Shown: one piece after another, positions 62,091-64,000 of the stretch | Position numbering within the stretch: the stretch's first letter is position 1 | Layout of the letters: every line of letters begins with the position of its first letter | NCBI RefSeq assembly: GCF_021012875.1 | Contig: NZ_JAJMZJ010000001.1 | Coordinates: 1 to 64,000 of the forward strand | Direction of reading: 5' to 3' | Source of the DNA: Peptoniphilus sp. KCTC 25270 | Lineage (GTDB): Bacteria; Bacillota; Clostridia; Tissierellales; Peptoniphilaceae | DNA: 64,000 nt | The notes under the pieces: generated by a model | Seen by the model: the letters and a program-made list of their open reading frames with translations, nothing else | Databases searched by the model: none | What the model was told of the DNA's origin: nothing | Program-made: the position numbers and the translations under genes

Positions 62091-62843
62091 ATGAAGGATT
62101 ACTTTAAAAAAATACTCGTCGTGGTGTTAGTCATCGTGGCCGTTTTTTCTATTTATCAAATTGGCGATTATATTGCAATAAATGTCCGATTTGACGAAGA
62201 ATTAGAAGAAATTCAAACACAAAAGACCGAGGAAACCGCCATACCATCGACGGTCCAGAAAATATCGAAAAAGCCTGATGAAATGAGCCCGAACGAGGCG
62301 GAGAGGATTCGTCGTCTGCAGGCATTGTATCCTGATCTCGTGGGTTGGATTACTATTGTGGGAACGGAGATCGATTTTCCTCTTATGTATAGCGAAAACA
62401 ACTATTTTTATCTAGATCATAACTATAAAGGGGAATATCATCCTTTTGGTACGCCCTATATCGATGCTGGAAATCGAACGGATTTTACGGATCAAAATAC
62501 AGTTATATATGGTCATAATGTCCGCTCAGGCAAAGTATTCCATGATTTAACACAATATATGGACAAGGAATTTGTAGAGAAAGCGTCAGAAATTTGCATC
62601 AGTACGAGTCAGGGGGTTTTGCGATATGAGATTTTTGCTGCCTATGTGGCGGATCCATACGACAATTTTCGTTCTCCGACATATGAGGGAGAAGCAAAAG
62701 CAACTTTTCTCGCCGAGATTGGTGAGAAAAATTTATTGGATAAGGATGTACCAAAAGATGTGAAAAACTTTTTAACACTACAAACCTGCTTGGATGACAA
62801 TAAAAGGCTTGTTATTCATGGAAAGATACAGACGAATCTATAG
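62091..62843 (+). CDS. srtB: class B sortase
   Basis: 250 residues. N-terminal transmembrane anchor (ILVVVLVIVAVFSIYQI), then the class B sortase fold: PDLVGWITIVGTEIDFPLMYSEN, HNYKGEYHPFGTPYIDAG, catalytic His142 in VIYGHNVRSGKVFHDL, Cys233 in TLQTCLDD and Arg239 in KRLVIHG. The long insert between His and Cys is typical of class B. SrtB enzymes accept NPQTN- or PxTG-like signals; the TPQTG of the adjacent surface protein fits. RBS GTGAGGAA before ATG. Confidence 0.93.
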   Translation: MKDYFKKILVVVLVIVAVFSIYQIGDYIAINVRFDEELEEIQTQKTEETAIPSTVQKISKKPDEMSPNEAERIRRLQALYPDLVGWITIVGTEIDFPLMYSENNYFYLDHNYKGEYHPFGTPYIDAGNRTDFTDQNTVIYGHNVRSGKVFHDLTQYMDKEFVEKASEICISTSQGVLRYEIFAAYVADPYDNFRSPTYEGEAKATFLAEIGEKNLLDKDVPKDVKNFLTLQTCLDDNKRLVIHGKIQTNL

Positions 62844-62848
62844 TATGT

Positions 62849-62880
62849 TTTTAGGAAGTACTTTTGTACTTCCTTTTTTA
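62849..62880 (+). terminator. rho-independent terminator
   Basis: AGGAAGTAC (62853-62861), loop TTTT, GTACTTCCT (62866-62874), T run. Ends the surface locus transcript. Confidence 0.9.
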
Positions 62881-63463
62881 TATCCTGATCTATCCGGGGT
62901 GATTATTATCTGGTTATTTATATAGGTCATTCTTTTCTTAATGATACCAAAGAGAACACATTCAAAAATTCAGGAAAAAGATTCTATATTTTGCTGTTCT
63001 CACCGTCATTCATTATTAAGTAAAAAGATGAGGTGATGTGTAAAGTAAAGCAAAAAGCGGATAAGTTGATTCATCAAATAAAATAAATAATAATTATTTC
63101 GATATATTTTGTAGACTCTTTGCTCTGTGAAAAGAAATAGCCTGATTGGAATTTTTGGAAAAGTCTATATGCTTTGCGGAAGAGTGAGAGCGGGTTTTAA
63201 AAAATTTCTTAAATATAATTAAGTGGATAGTATGTTCTTATCCTTAGAAAAATAAGAAAGGAAATTTTTATGGAATCTTTATATGTATGCAAAGATATAA
63301 GACTTTCCTCTTGTTGTGAATGAGAGAGTGATAGGTTATAGGATGTGTTTATAGGCATGAAAAATCCTCCTGATTTCATCTATTTCGTTTCAATCAGGAG
63401 GGTATACTTGTACTAAAATTTGGTCCATTCTTGATTTTTATTAAAATTTATCCTATATTCAAT
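62881..63463. other. 580-bp intergenic region
   Basis: AT-rich, no gene seen on either strand. The only structure noted is an inverted repeat CCTCCTGATT (63366-63375) with AATCAGGAGG (63392-63401), possibly the terminator of the leftward sortase. Confidence 0.45.
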
Positions 63464-63938
63464 TTATGTTATAGGATAGGCATAAAATATAAGCCTCTGT
63501 GACGCACTTCCTAAAGAATGAAAAGGATAACAAGTAGTAATCAATAGAACCTCTTCTCCCATAGGTTTTACAATGGTAGTATCATCCGCATTAACGATTT
63601 TTTGTATCTCTTATTTCATATTTATATTCGCCGTAAGGCATCTTTAATAAAAAAATATCTCCTAGTTCAATCTGAACAAATTCTTTAAAAACGGTATCTC
63701 TATGCCCAGAGATGATGATTTGTTCACCTTCACCAGGCATTGCGGTTTCAATCATATGTCCAGCTCCTCTGGATAAGTTTTCGTAATCCGTTCCTTCAAC
63801 TATAGCTATTTCTTTATTCAATTTCTCGACGTAGAGTATTCCAAAGGACGATCCTGGATTGGGCTTTGGAATTTTTGCATTTGAGATAGAATCTTGAGTA
63901 AGAGAAGAATTTTCTAAATTAGGAAGTATTTTATGCAC
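63464..63938 (-). pseudogene. class D sortase, frameshifted and N-terminally incomplete
   Basis: From GTG 63938: GILYVEKLNKEIAIVEGTDY, then GAGHMIETAMPGEGEQIIIS and catalytic His in SGHRDTVF, typical class D sortase. The frame stops at 63591 after YEIRDTKN because of an extra A in an A6 run. The rest follows in the next frame: IVNADDTTIVKPMGEEVLLI, catalytic Cys in TTCYPF, and Arg in ASQRLIFYAYPI, ending at TAA 63464. The usual N-terminal membrane anchor is not in frame upstream. Disabled unless the homopolymer is a sequencing error. Confidence 0.85.
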
Positions 63939-64000
63939 ATCATTTTTAATAGGAATGGCTAGTATAATTTACTCTAGATTATACTCTACGTCAAATGTAG

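Noticed and set aside
1-64000. tRNA or rRNA genes, replication origin, prophage structural genes
   Set aside because: I looked for tRNA T-loop patterns, rRNA-like conserved stretches, DnaA-box clusters and phage capsid or tail genes, and saw none I could support.

Overview
The window looks like chromosomal DNA from an anaerobic, low-GC Gram-positive bacterium of the Firmicutes, plausibly in the Peptoniphilus/Anaerococcus neighbourhood of Tissierellia (taxon inferred). The clues are strong AGGAGG ribosome binding sites, a tRNA-dependent T-box leader, a yybP-ykoY (Mn2+) riboswitch, AddAB-type recombination nucleases, rubredoxin and a flavo-diiron protein (anaerobe oxygen/NO defence), and sortases with a wall-anchored surface protein. 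No rRNA, tRNA or CRISPR array was seen.

Layout. 0.2-4.5 kb: a zinc-ribbon protein divergent from a Mn/Zn/Fe ABC importer operon whose two permeases both carry winged-helix-like cytoplasmic tails. 4.6-12 kb: a CorC/CNNM-type membrane protein, serS behind a T-box, a P-type Ca2+/Mn2+ ATPase behind a Mn2+ riboswitch, and a sodium:amino-acid symporter. 12-16.4 kb: a more AT-rich accessory stretch (SDR oxidoreductase, FMN reductase, frameshifted M20 peptidase) bounded by two decayed copies of the same unknown sequence. 16.5-30.4 kb: type 2 IPP isomerase, a DUF2207-like membrane protein, thioredoxin reductase, an MltG-like protein without catalytic domain, a pseudouridine synthase, addB-addA, and a CopA with a CopZ-like domain fused at its C-terminus. 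30.5-36.8 kb: the proteostasis cluster tig-clpP-clpX-lon-engB. 36.8-46.6 kb: rubredoxin (a small gene), an RsbW-like ATPase, typA, LysE exporter, YbaK deacylase, pdxS divergent from a PdxR/MocR-type regulator, a DUF454 protein, and an operon of an unknown protein, a CvfB-like protein and an RlmD-type methyltransferase.

46.7-57 kb is a decaying accessory region. An IS30-family element and a serine-recombinase remnant are followed by an intact nitrosative-stress module (FNR-type Fe-S regulator, Ric/ScdA di-iron repair protein, FprA flavo-diiron protein). After that come broken genes (DUF1858/DUF438-like, MATE, GNAT, DUF2798-like, MarR) and a TetR-controlled membrane module with a perfect operator palindrome. 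Most nonsense mutations in this region are TAG.

57.2-64 kb is a cell-surface locus: a 1622-residue secreted protein (beta-helix-like repeats, CnaB-like domains, proline-rich repeat stalk, TPQTG sorting signal), a class B sortase directly downstream, and a frameshifted class D sortase on the other strand.

The most interesting items are the surface protein/SrtB pair with its TPQTG signal, the PdxR-like regulator that has lost the PLP-binding lysine next to a pdxS lacking pdxT, the CopA-CopZ fusion with an internal ribosome binding site and start, the self-contained NO-response operon, and the TetR/DUF2871 membrane module.
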